A stretch of DNA of 64,000 nt from Linepithema humile (Eukaryota > Arthropoda > Insecta > Hymenoptera > Formicidae), in contig NC_090133.1 of NCBI RefSeq assembly GCF_040581485.1, positions 22,470,139 to 22,534,138 of the forward strand, written 5' to 3'. The position numbers and the translations under genes are program-made. Shown here piece after piece: positions 1-11,034 of this stretch (within the stretch, counting starts at the first letter, position 1; each line of letters opens with the position of its first letter). The notes beneath the pieces are model-generated. The model worked only from the letters and a program-made list of their open reading frames with translations, was not told where the DNA came from and did not search any database.

Positions 1-68
1 TTTCTTTATCTTTTACACACATTAAAATATATAATTTTGTAATACATATAATTGTTATATTGAATTAA

Positions 69-856
69 CCAGTTGAGTGGTAATGTATCATATATGTACA
101 AAAAAAAAGTGCCAAACGTGGTAATGTATCATATATGTACATTTCTAAATAACTTCACTAATTTTCAACAGATTTACATAAAAGTTGATATCCTAAGGTT
201 TTTTGGACTGCTGAACTCGAATCTATTGTCAAAATTGTAAAATTTAAAATGGCGGATCCAATATGGCGATTGTTAATTGTTAAAACGACTAAAATATTAG
301 AGTTAGGTGAAATATTTATTTGTAGAGCTTTTTATGAGCTTCATTTTTTGTTTGACAACTTTTTTCGTACAATGAATATTTTCTGAAACAATTAACAAAA
401 ACAGTTTTATTTTTTAACCTTTGAGGGGGGCTAGGGGGCGGAGGGGGCATTTGCGCCAAAAATCCATTTGGAAATATTATTTACTAGATAAAATAAGTAT
501 TTAGATAAAATAAGTATTTAGGCTGAATATAAGCCAAATCGGAGGTGATAGCTTTTCGGAAGTCTTCCTCCCTTTTTTGATCCATCTCCACTTTTAACTG
601 GAAAGTCGTAGTAAACATTTTCAAAAATCATTGTTCTTGTCTTGAAACGCCCTTTCAAATAATCCCTACTCGATCCATAGTGCCATTTAACATTTTAGAC
701 CCCTATTCTGCTCCCCGCCCCCAGGGGCAGGGGGGGGGGGAATCCACACCCATTCCGAAAAGTTGCTTTTTCGAAAACTTTGAACCCATGTTTCACCGTT
801 TTCCGATATTCTAACTTTTGACACAAATCTTTCGGAAAAGTCTACCACTCAACTGG
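69..856. mobile_element. piggyBac-like non-autonomous element (MITE) with TTAA target sites
   Basis: The ends are perfect 14-bp inverted repeats: CCAGTTGAGTGGTA at 69-82 and its reverse complement at 843-856. Both ends are flanked directly by TTAA (65-68 and 857-860), the target duplication typical of piggyBac elements. The 788-bp interior has no long ORF and contains G-rich runs (about 424-446 and 720-740), so it is non-autonomous. It lies just upstream of the exon at 1008, probably inside that gene's last intron. The family assignment rests only on TTAA plus the CC-starting termini. Confidence 0.8.
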
Positions 857-1007
857 TTAACATTTATCTTATGACGATGTTGGATAAACAAATATGGGAA
901 ATATTTGCCGAATCGATAACAATTGATAAGTGTATTACCAGAAAACAAATATATGTATTTGTGTACAAATTAATTAAATATATCGAGCTATTTGTGTGTT
1001 ATCATAG

Positions 1008-1198
1008 ATTTGGTTCTGTATTTCTTGTACGGCGTATGGCATAGTAATAACCGAGAAAGGAAGTTATCATCGAAATCTACTGACAAAAAAAATGGCGAAA
1101 AAAAATTTCTAATGGCAAAGCATGGGGAAATGGTGACGTTTCTCATTACACGTGATAAACTAAGAAATGGTTATAATAATGTGTATTTAGTGCTCTAA
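1008..1198 (+). CDS. Probable last exon of a cationic amino acid transporter (SLC7 family), partial
   Basis: An open frame follows a good acceptor (…atcatag at 1001-1007) and ends at TAA 1196-1198. Its start reads LVLYFLYGVWHS, which resembles the last membrane segment and following turn of SLC7 cationic amino acid transporters (typically …YFxYGIxHS). A hydrophilic, lysine-rich tail of about 50 residues follows. These proteins carry arginine and lysine across the plasma membrane. No other exon is visible between 1 and 1007, so the rest of the gene would lie left of the window. A short hydrophobic match is weak evidence, and this could be a chance ORF. Confidence 0.45.
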
Positions 1199-3531
1199 CA
1201 TTCTTGCGTTGTATAGTTAAATATATTTTATACATTTATAAATAAAATTTTATTATAACTATATACTATTATTTTATACTATATCTTTATCATTTATCTA
1301 TTTTATACTATTGCTTTAGCATTTATTTTATACTGTATACTATATCAATACAAAACAAATTAAAAACTGAACTATGTTTTCTCTTCCTCTCATTGTTAAA
1401 ATTTTATAATAATACAATATATTGGCAAAAATTTGATTAATTATTATGAAAGAAACAACTCGAAAATATAATTGCACGTTCGGGATTCACGATAACAATC
1501 AACGATAGCAAAGAGAAATAAAAAGTCGTATAGTTAATTTTGTACGTCGTCTGTGTCGCGTTTATACTACGCCTAAACTACTTGAATACGCTTTCTATGT
1601 TTTATGCATAAAAATGAAATGTATTCATTAATATATTCGCGTTTTACAGCATTGACAGCACTTTTTTATGTCATATCATAACATTAAAATATAAATAAAT
1701 ATGTAAACTTTCATAAATAAATTATTATCACAATTTTTGCAGCGTTATTTTAAACTCGTTAGCCTTGTCTAAGATGAGAATTGATTTTATTCCATTAAAA
1801 TACCGCATTTTAATACATTTACGACGTTTTACGTTGTCTTATATTTTTATATAAATAAATATATAAGTTAAAATTAAAAATAAATATCCTCGAAATAAAA
1901 TGTTTAAAAAAGAAATACTGTTTTGTATGTGTATGAATACCGACTTTCCACACAATAAATCTCGATGAAATAAATTTTGCAAAATACACGGTTTAACGAG
2001 TCATTTATATACAAATTTATAACTATCAAAATTAATTTTTTATAATTTTTATCCTTTATTACCTCAATTCAATTTTAATTAAATATAAATCAATATTCAC
2101 AAAGAAATAAATATTCAAGCATCAAGTATCTATCTATCATAAAAGAAGGAATTTTGCGCAATTGATTTACTTCAAATAGGTAATAGAAAATGGAAAATAC
2201 AAATTATATATCTCAATAAATAAGAATTGTGTAACAAATTTCGCATTGTACATCGATTAAATTGCGTATTTCGAAAGATTTATTTAATCGAAATTTATTG
2301 CGTTGGCAGCCGTTTTCACGCAAAGCGACGTGTTTCGTGACATTTCTATTGCGTGAGCATTTATTAATTTAATTTTTATTCATATATTTATTTATTTGTG
2401 TTACAATACGAAATAGAAAAACGCTCAAAAAGCTTTAAAACGTGGAATTTTAATCAAGTAAAATTAATTTTTATATTGGATTACGTTGACAAATCTACAG
2501 ATAAAAATTTTAAAAATACAATAGAAGGCAAAAAATAAAATAGTAAATTATTTATCAAAATTAAAACTCTGAACGCCAAGGAATATCTTATAATGTGGAA
2601 AATATACAGGGTGAGGCAAAAGTATGGAAACCCCCGAATAAGTTTTGAGAAAGGCATTTTACGAAAAAATGTTAAATACAAAAGTTTTAGGAAATTTCTC
2701 TGGCTTTTCAATGGTGATCTTGGATTTGACCTTGACCGTGACCTTGAAGGTCATTTGAAGGTCAGAGTAATTTTTTAAAATGGAAACCCTTATTTTTTAT
2801 TCCAAAATCTAATAGCTGGTGTCAAGAGCTTTTTAAAACACTATAATGAAGTTATTTTTCATTAAGTACTTTTCGAGTTATGAGGCTTGTAAATTACAGT
2901 ATTTTGACATAAAATACAAAATATCTTGTAAAACATTCAATTTTTGGGAATTTTACCTTAATACTTTTATGCATAAAATAATGAGACGAATCAATTGGTA
3001 TAAAGAAAACACATTGGTTTTAAAAAAAAGTATGCAGTTGCATGTTGCAAATAATTTACAATACGTGTGTATTATTTCAAATCTGATTGATATACATAAT
3101 CATGTTTTACAAGTATGCATTATCGACACTTTGTAGATATAGCACATATCGGAACCAAAAAGTCGTGGACGTAGCACGGAAGAGACCCAAAAGATCGTGA
3201 ACATTGCCTACGGGATTCGTGGACATTGGCTACGTAGTTCAATGTGCACGTTTTGTGCACATAGAGGCGCTAACCCACGGAAACATGTAAAATGCGGGCA
3301 TGTCTACTCTCAGTCTTCTCTCTGGTCGTATCATATGTTGTGACATGCGTTAGTATACTTTGTAATCAAATACGTGGATATTAATTAATTTGACTTATTT
3401 TAATTAACAATCTGTATAAATCAACGATGTGCTTATGCTATTCATAATAATTCATAATACTCGAAAAACATAGCCACATAGATAATCTACGTACGTAATT
3501 TGATAAAAGAAGAAACAATATCAACGAGAAA
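1199..3531. other. AT-rich intergenic region with one dispersed-repeat copy
   Basis: No credible gene is visible. The stretch is very AT-rich, with several AATAAA signals just after 1198 that could end the upstream transcript. A dispersed repeat lies at about 2608-2890 and is listed separately. The less AT-rich section at about 3140-3330 precedes TRAPPC6 and probably holds its promoter. Confidence 0.6.
2608..2890 (+). repeat. Dispersed repeat, diverged copy of the unit at about 45.24-45.50 kb
   Basis: It begins ACAGGGTGAGGCAAAAGT and ends near GAGTTATGAGGCTTG. Blocks match the sequence at 45240-45505 in the same order: ATACAAAAGTT, a CAATGG…GGAT/CTTG block, AAGGTCA…GAAGGT, TAGCTGG(T/C)GTCAAG, and GAGTTA(T/C)GAG. 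This collinear but diverged similarity between two distant sites marks an interspersed repeat. The small ORFs across it are not conserved between the copies, so I do not call a gene. Confidence 0.6.
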
Positions 3532-4154
3532 ATGAAGCAACAAATAATCGATTCCAAAGCGAATCCTAATGCAACCGGGGAAGCTGACGATTGTCTCTTC
3601 GAATATTTACATGCTGAGCTGGTCAATTACGTTCTGAGCAAATCAACTAACGCTGCTGTGAGTATTGAATATATGTGCAAAGCTATTTACATATCTGTTA
3701 TTTACCGTAAAAAAGCATTTCCTAATTGAGAAATATACATCATTTCTAATAGGAAGGCGAAGAAGAACTCTCACGTTTAGAATGGATGGGATTTAGTGTC
3801 GGATATAGAATTATCGAACGTCTAACGAGAGAATGGAGCAGATTTAAGGATGAGCTGGACATGATTAAGTTTATCTGCACGGACTTTTGGTCCAGCTTGT
3901 ATCACAAGCAAATTGATAATCTCAGGACGAATCATCATGGAGTATATGTACTGCAAGATAATGCCTTTAGACTGTTGGATAAAGTTGGCACGAGCAATAG
4001 CAAGCAGTATCTAAAGGAGAGTCCTCGTCTGTTGGCTTTCACTTGCGGTCTTTTAAGAGGCAGCTTAGCTAATCTTGGTATCATTAGCACTGTTACTGCA
4101 GAGACTACTACATTACCAAGCTGTAAATTTCATGTTCAAGTTCAAAAGATTTAA
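3532..4154 (+). CDS. TRAPPC6B: TRAPP complex subunit 6 (TRAPPC6B/Trs33-like)
   Basis: Two exons, 3532-3657 and 3753-4154, are joined in phase 0 across a 95-bp GTGAGT…AG intron and give 175 residues. The protein has the TRAPPC6/Bet3-fold signatures of this subunit: an N-terminal helix ending LFEYLHAELVNYV, then RLEWMGFSVGYRIIERLT, FICTDFWSSLYHKQ, and a C-terminal LAFTCGLLRGSLANLG. TRAPPC6 is a small core subunit of TRAPP, the tethering complex and exchange factor for Rab1/Ypt1 in ER-Golgi traffic. The start at 3532 gives a length close to the family's usual 155-175 residues. I cannot separate the 6A and 6B paralogues by eye; insects normally have a single copy. Confidence 0.92.
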
Positions 4155-4514
4155 TATCCTGATTTTTCATTATATTCTAAAAAAAGATATAGAAATATGT
4201 AAAAAGATATATTCTAGGTGTATATCAAAAATATAAAAAATGTAACAGAAATTTCTTATACACAATTTATGTTTTTATGCGTTTAGAGAAAAGAAAATCA
4301 TTAATTTTCATAAAATAAAATATTTCTGTAATATTATATAATTTAATTATACATCTTTATTATGAATTATGGATGTCTTAAAGAATATATATCCAAATGT
4401 TAATATATGCATATTTATTTATAACATTTTCATATGTTTTGTACTTTTTTATCTAAGCTGTTTTCATTTTGTAATTACTTAAATCCATAAAATTATTACA
4501 AAATTACAAAGCAA

Positions 4515-5195
4515 TGCTTAAAGGGTCTCCTAGTCACATCGACCATTTTACGTCCGGAGCACATTTTCGCCATGGCCATCGGTGACCTGAAGACCGATAA
4601 GAATGTCAAGAATCTCAACATCTACCTCGCCGTTATATCTAGGGGTGGCAACCAACCCAGGCCGATGTTGCAGTACTGGGAAAAGTATCAACATCATCAA
4701 ATCCCCACTCCGTTGATACAATCACATAAAATCATACGATTTTAAATCACTTCCTGGAGGAAAGAAAATTCCTGTTATCTTTAGCACCGCTAGTGTTCCA
4801 CAGCCTCATCCACAGCAAAAGCAAATGACGATCTGGATTTGTTCGGATGAGGAGGAAGATGCGGAAACAGCGAAGGGTTAAAAACATATGCAGAAAAGAA
4901 AAAAAAAGCCTGTGATCGAGTTGTTAAGTCGAGTATCGTGGTGAAGAGTTGGGGAGATGAAACGGACATGAAGAAAATTAAAAATGCCGTGAGATTGATC
5001 TAGATGGACGGCCTTTGGGATGCATTAAAACTCGTCTCCGTAGGCCATGGTATAAACAAGTCACAAATAATGTGCATGATAGAGAACGAACATGTGTCGA
5101 TAGACGTGTTGAACAGATTCAAGAATTCGTGGATCTAATTCAATCGGTAGACATTGCTTTGTTTAACAATATCTTAAAACAAAAACAGCTTACTT
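4515..5195 (+). pseudogene. Processed pseudogene of eEF1B-delta/beta (elongation factor 1 exchange subunit)
   Basis: The homology is intronless and spread over shifting frames. It includes GDLKTDKNVKNLN (about 4582), a proline-rich stretch ending SVPQPHPQQK (about 4793), the acidic ANDDLDLFG…DEEEDAETAK segment (4827-4877), KSWGDETDMKKI (about 4945) and the exchange-domain end DGLWDALKLVSVGHGIN then QSVDIALFNNI (5006-5180). In the family the acidic LFGSDEEE motif precedes the C-terminal guanine-nucleotide exchange domain of eEF1B. Stops interrupt it near 4742, 4879 and 5000, and the frame shifts at least at the acidic motif and again inside the exchange domain. Loss of introns and the lesions indicate a retrocopy that no longer codes. 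Its left limit is uncertain. Confidence 0.85.
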
Positions 5196-5251
5196 TTAAT
5201 ATTTGCTTTTTAATAATGCTTAAAATGCATAATTGCTATAAAAGGCATTAA

Positions 5252-5526
5252 GAAAAATTGTTTTACTAAGTCTAAAAATAATTGTACAATTCTATTGGCC
5301 GTTTTTCTTTGTTATATAAATCATTAACCTGATTCTATGGAAACACAAATGTAATATCCAATATAAAATTAGCAAGAATATTTGTGATATATTCAGTCTT
5401 CTGTATTACGTAAATGTGTAGATATATATTGCACATAAAAATGCAGAGATATATTGATATATTAATATATAGCACAAAGAAAAAACGGACAATCCTGCTT
5501 TTAATGATATACAATACGGTCGAATT
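5252..5526. other. Short AT-rich spacer
   Basis: Nothing recognisable is seen. It separates the eEF1B pseudogene from the stop of CBS on the other strand and must contain the CBS 3' untranslated region. Confidence 0.5.
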
Positions 5527-7816
5527 TTACATAACGCCATTACTATGTACTATATTATCACCTTTAGTTATGAAATTAAAAATATCATTTTGATTTACAA
5601 TACCCATTAAAACGTTATCATCATTTAGAACAACAGCGTAAGGTTCTTGTTTAAGCTTAAACGACAATTGGCCCAATGTAACCGAGGCTGTAACCTTTGT
5701 AAATTGTTTGATCATGACTTTCTCGGCGCAATCTGTTCGTTTCACCGCACCGGAAATCAAATTGGATAGAAGCGCATCTGGCGTGATAACACCTTTAACG
5801 TGTAACTCTTCATCGTCAGTTACCAACAATTGCTTAGTATCACTAGTAGTATTAAAGAAATCGACAGCTTCTTGACATGACATTCCTTTTGACATTACAG
5901 GCTTCTTCAACGATAAATTTGATATCGGTACGCGCCACCACCATTCGTTCATCACTGGCAAAATTTCAGTCGGCTGAAAAAAGAAATTGTAATTTATTAA
6001 TTATACGATATGTCTGTAACATAAATATATGATATTTAAATATGACAAATGTTTTACCCCAAAATCTCTGGCCGCCATCCATTCATCCGACACGAATTTG
6101 GTCATGTAATTGCGTATGCCATCTGGCAAGAGAACAACCACACGTTTATCCTCGGACAAATCTTTGGCAATTTTTAATGCCACTGAAAGTGCCGCGCCGC
6201 TACTGCCGCCGCACAGTAGTCCCTCTTGACGAATCAATTCGCGTGCCAAATTCAACGATTCATGGTCCTTCGTCTTCATCCACTTATCGACTACATCGCG
6301 ATCCAAGACCGTGGGTACAAAATCATATCTGTGAAAAGGAAATTTTCCTATTGAAACTGCATCATATATAAAGGTTTTACACTACTTATAGCATATATAA
6401 AATAATTCACATACCCAATTCCTTCTACTTCGTAAAATCCAATATCATTTTTATTTAACTCAGGTGGCTGCGCCAGAATACTGCCTTCAGGATCCACGCC
6501 GATAATTTGTACACTAGGCGATAGTTCTTTCATTTTGCGGCCGATTCCGGCTATTGTTCCTCCGGTACCGGCACCGATAACAACTACGTCTATCTTCCCG
6601 TCGCACTGCTCCCAAATCTCAGTTGCAGTTTGATCATAATGGGCCAATGGGTTACCAGGATTTGTATACTGTACAGAGTTCGAAATTAATTTTTAAAACT
6701 GATACACCTTAACAAAAAATACTAAAATTAGATAAGTTACTTGATCTAGAACAATACTGTTAGGTATCTCCTTTTGCAATTTTTGAGCAACACTGATATG
6801 CGCTTCTGGACTGTACCATGCCGCTTCAGTGGGCGTTCTGACTATTTTTGCGCCAAGAGCGCGAAGTACGTATACTTTTTCATTAGACATCTTTTCTGGC
6901 ATCACAATAACGCAATTGTAGCCTTTAACTGCTGCGGCCATCGCAAGACCAATTCCAGTATTGCCGCTAGTTGGTTCAATAATCGTATATCCTGGCTTTA
7001 TCAGTCCCTTTTCTTCTGCATCTTGAATCATTCTATATGCTATTCGATCTTTCACAGAGCCACCAGGATTGAAGAATTCACATTTTGCAACTATATAAAA
7101 AAATTAATTCATCATAAGAATTTTTATCAGACTCTTTCTCTCGTGAAACGTACAAGATATAATATAAAATATTTACTAACATATTTCACACTTAATCCCA
7201 CGAGATTTAGGAATGTTATTGAGCCGAACAAGAGGCGTCTGACCAATTGCACTTAAAATATTTGGTAATACTTTCTTACGATCTGGTGTCCTGGAAAAAG
7301 GAATATAATTAGTACACTATTGATACAGTTATCAATATAAAATGCTAAAGTTAAAAAATTGTGCAATATTACATCCAATGATAAGGCAAGAAATTACTTC
7401 ATACAAACATACAACTATTCTTTACTAATGTGATTATCTTATTATTCTATGATAGTATTATCAACATCATGTTTCTGTGTACAGTGTACTGTGTCTATAT
7501 TGTTTGTTTTGCTTTCATAACATTGCGTGATAAAAGCATGAGAAATCAAGTTTCGTATTTTAGTGATATGTTTTTATGATCTATTGACAGACTTTAATAT
7601 CAGACCACATGATAGAATTTTTCATCTGTTGTAATGCTATAATGGCATGCATGTGTAATAACTGATGATTAAGGCGCATAATGAGAAATTATATTCAAAA
7701 ATTCGTTATATCACAATACTGTGAATCACTCACTCTATTTGCTTTGTGTGTGGTGAATTTTTCTCATTAGCTTTCCACGTACATTTAGTTGGTCTATCTG
7801 GTCGCATCAGCTCCAT
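5527..7816 (-). CDS. CBS: Cystathionine beta-synthase
   Basis: Six exons on the minus strand: 7816-7734, 7290-7181, 7090-6741, 6668-6415, 6328-6058 and 5973-5527. All junctions are in phase and give 504 residues. The enzyme is PLP-dependent and condenses serine and homocysteine to cystathionine in transsulfuration. Visible features are the N-terminal haem-site signature with Cys12 (KCTW) and His23 (SPH), the PLP lysine Lys78 in NPGGSVKDR, the SGNTG loop at 106-110, the phosphate-binding GAGTGGT loop, and a C-terminal region with two CBS-domain halves. Haem ligands are known for animal CBS; their equivalence here comes from the aligned CTW and SPH motifs. Length and order match insect CBS. The catalytic core looks intact. 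Confidence 0.96.
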
Positions 7817-8945
7817 TATTACAATTTTCTCTTTTTTTTATTATAAAACAGGTGAAAATCCTAGTTGCAATAAATTAATAGAATGTTTCTGATATATAAA
7901 AAAATCGGTGATGCAAAAACTGTGTAAGATATGCTAATTGACCTACAACGTGGCTGTAAATTAATTTTTTTTAACCGTAGTTTTCTTATCTATGCTTAAC
8001 AAGTCAAATGTGAATGTTTTAAAGAAAAAAATTAGAATATAAAAAATGTAACTAATCAAATCACAAAAAAATGTGCAAATTAGTATCAATTAATCTTAAA
8101 AAGCTAAAAAATTATGCTGATTTTTGTACTGCTGATTATTCAGGTATAAAAATACGTTTTATCACAAAATATCACTTTTGAAGCACGACGAAATCTAAGA
8201 ACAAAATCAAAGAAAGCAGATACAAGAATCAACTGCTGTATCACAGATTTTTCACTGATAACGGAATAATGAAGTGCCTGCCGAACCACTTCCAACTGAA
8301 TTCTAACACACAGTGCAGCGACGCCAGATTTGAAACGTAAGAAGCGAGCAGCATGAGGAAGAGAATATCGCACACACATGCGCAAGCATGATGTATGTAC
8401 ATATATACATGGAGCTCTACGCTTCGGCTAGCTTCGGATTTCGATATTAGAAAGGATCAGATGTACTATTTCTGTCTCCTTTTTTATGCTCCAGCAAGAA
8501 ATTTTTTACCATTATTTTACCAACTTTATTTTTTTTTTAAATAACTAATTAAGCATAAGTTAATATGTTATTAATTAATTATAAGTTATTATATTGTTAT
8601 TATTAACACAATCTTTTATTTATTAATCTTGATTTGAACTGTAAAAACATCTTTTCATATATCAGTAAATGTTTATATTTATTATAAAAAGTCTAGTTAT
8701 TTAGCACGAGATCTTTACAAACTAAATTAAACGTGAAATTTGATTGTATCACTAACATAATTTGTGCATATCAAACATTCAAGTATTTTACAAAAAAATG
8801 TTACAAAGATCTATAGAACGAAGATATATTAAAATTATGATTATTATAAATTATAATGTGATGGAAAAGAAAAAGGAATAAGGCTGTAAATATATGTATG
8901 AAATAGTTATATTTTTATAAAAATTTATAATTTATTCGTATGTTT
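7817..8945. other. Spacer between CBS start and TRMT6 stop
   Basis: It should hold the CBS promoter and 5' untranslated region (just right of 7816) and the TRMT6 3' untranslated region (left of 8946). The sequence is AT-rich apart from about 8150-8460, which is more balanced. The 81-codon ORF at 8140-8385 matches nothing I know and I do not call it. Confidence 0.5.
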
Positions 8946-10460
8946 CTATTCTTCAACCAAGTATCCTGTTAAGATATAGCCACCAGTGTCACTTGTCAGT
9001 ATATGAGGATGCGTCCTGTCAGGTAATACTTGATACGAACGTAAAAAGTTTGAAAACAATCTCACATTTATTACATTGTATTTTTGTTTGAGTTCCATAT
9101 AAGTTTGTTGCAAAGGTTCTCGATACGTATGAAAGATGACGAATGGTCGTGAAGCTCCTAAGAAAGGCAACAGTGCAGCTGCAATATTTGCAGGATGTTC
9201 TCTGGTTATAATAGTTAAACCACGAGCCTTCGAGTTATTTAATAACTCTACGGCGCGTTGTGTCTCCAGCAACCATTTTGGTTTTTTCGAAAGTGTCGCT
9301 TCCTCTTCGGGTTCTTCTATTTCATCAAATTTTCGTTTTAAAGTATCAGTATCTTTCTTAGTATTATTTAAAGACGGATTACTCTTTTCTTCTGTGTTAC
9401 TTTCATGCTCCATAGTTTCAGCTTCAATCTTAGATGTTTCATTATTTTCATGCCCTTCAGCTTCATTTTTGGATGTTTCATTATCTTTATGCTCCATATT
9501 TTCAGCTTCAATCTTGGATGTTTCATTAGTTTCACTGTTAGATTCTTCAATTGTATTTTTCTCGATATTTTGTGATTTTTTGACAATATAATTGGTCTTT
9601 TTAGATGTGGAAATCTTATCCATTATATTCGTTTCACCTTGATAATGTAATCTCAAGAAACTATAAAGATTCACTGCAATATGCCTGTCTTTCAATTCCT
9701 GTGGAAAATTCATGGCCTGAACAATTGTAGTTTGAGGCATATTGCCAGGATGTATATTAATCAAGTAACCGCTGGTGTTTGCACCTATTCTGTTTAGCAT
9801 AGCAGCAGCGGGTAATCCCTGAGATCCACTGTCATACAGTATGTGCAATCCATCAGATTGCACGTCGCTGTAGGATAATATCTGAGCTAAAGCATCCATC
9901 CTTAATCCTCCAATTTTATCTTGATTTTGTCTGAAGTACACCTCATGAAGTGATAATATTGAAGGTTTACACACTGTCAAGAATCTGAAATACTTGCGTT
10001 CTTTCTTCTTAATATATTTCTCTTGCGAGTATTCTGTTTTGGCTGCAAAAGACGTACTGTTCTCTATGAGACTGCCCATGATTTCTTTACCGGATTTGCC
10101 AGCCTCCTGCAGCTGCAAGATCTCCTCCTTCGATAACTTCTGGGATGTGCCATCATCTGTGATAAAACGATTATCCTGTCCGCTCAGGTCACCCTTCAAA
10201 TCGTCCCACGATTCTGTTTGTTCCACTAGTCTCAAAGAATAGCAGCCTTTACTGTCTTGCAATGACATTATTTCGAAAGTGCTCCAAAACGGCTTTCCGA
10301 TTATCTCACGCATATCTACCTTGTCTTTTCCTAGCATCATAGTGCCGTTTTCAGACACCTTGTATAGTTTACTAAAGTTCTGCTTCTTGATTATTACATA
10401 GGTGCCTGCTGTGATTACATCCTCCATAGACTCGCATGTATTTTCCGGAGTACTGCTCAT
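8946..10460 (-). CDS. TRMT6: tRNA (adenine-58-N1)-methyltransferase non-catalytic subunit TRM6
   Basis: A single-exon ORF of 504 residues. It matches the Gcd10/Trm6 family: an N-terminal beta domain (TAGTYVIIKKQNFSKLYKV), a conserved central KYIKKKERKYFRFLTV, then a degenerate Rossmann part (HILYDSGSQGLPAAAMLNRIG and LTIITREHPANIAAALLPFL). Trm6 pairs with catalytic TRMT61A to make m1A58 in tRNAs, including initiator tRNA, in the nucleus. The family's length of about 500 residues agrees. Between the two core halves (about residues 308-355) is an acidic insert made of NETSK(I/N)EAE repeats, which is unlike the conserved core. The start at 10460 is the first Met and gives the expected N-terminus. 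It lies head-to-head with eIF2B-gamma, 574 bp apart. Confidence 0.95.
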   Translation of the reverse strand: MSSTPENTCESMEDVITAGTYVIIKKQNFSKLYKVSENGTMMLGKDKVDMREIIGKPFWSTFEIMSLQDSKGCYSLRLVEQTESWDDLKGDLSGQDNRFITDDGTSQKLSKEEILQLQEAGKSGKEIMGSLIENSTSFAAKTEYSQEKYIKKKERKYFRFLTVCKPSILSLHEVYFRQNQDKIGGLRMDALAQILSYSDVQSDGLHILYDSGSQGLPAAAMLNRIGANTSGYLINIHPGNMPQTTIVQAMNFPQELKDRHIAVNLYSFLRLHYQGETNIMDKISTSKKTNYIVKKSQNIEKNTIEESNSETNETSKIEAENMEHKDNETSKNEAEGHENNETSKIEAETMEHESNTEEKSNPSLNNTKKDTDTLKRKFDEIEEPEEEATLSKKPKWLLETQRAVELLNNSKARGLTIITREHPANIAAALLPFLGASRPFVIFHTYREPLQQTYMELKQKYNVINVRLFSNFLRSYQVLPDRTHPHILTSDTGGYILTGYLVEE

Positions 10461-11034
10461 CGTATCTTAAATTTATTTCGTAAGATTTTACAAAATCTTT
10501 GTTTTTTACTAAATACCTTATTTATTAAATACCTCCTTATTCAATGCTAATTTATCTAATAAGTTTTTTGGCACAAGGCGTAGAATCTTGCCAATTGTTA
10601 GGTTAGAATAATCCTTCACTTTCGGGGGCTAGAATGACGAACACATGGTCGTGTACGGTCATGTACGATCGTTGATCCTATTTGCTTCTGTGTGTTAGAG
10701 AATAGTGATATTATATTTTTACATAATACTATGTGATTGTGTAATCATATGTTTCAGTAATAATTTTATTCTTTTATGTAAAAGAGTGTGCAAAATTTGG
10801 AGGAAGATAATCTGAATATAACCTCAATTGTGTGTCAGCACGTGTCAATTTTGACGCATTTTGACGCATTAGCACATATGATATTGCGTATGTTACAATT
10901 AACATAATCTTAGATATAGGTATTACGATGTTCTTTTACCAACATTTATTTTAATTTATGCTTACAAAATTCTGATTTAACAACATTTTTTAATAATATA
11001 TTTTTTATTTCAATTATAGACCAGAAGAATAAAA
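10461..11034. promoter_or_regulatory. Likely bidirectional promoter region, TRMT6 / eIF2B-gamma
   Basis: This 574-bp gap separates the start codons of two divergent housekeeping genes, so both promoters must lie in it. A 5' untranslated exon of eIF2B-gamma ending before an acceptor (…caattatag at 11019) is plausible. No TATA box stands out. Short direct repeats are visible: TTTTGACGCATT twice at about 10850-10870, and (C/G)TCGTGTACGGTCATGTACG at about 10648. Confidence 0.5.
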
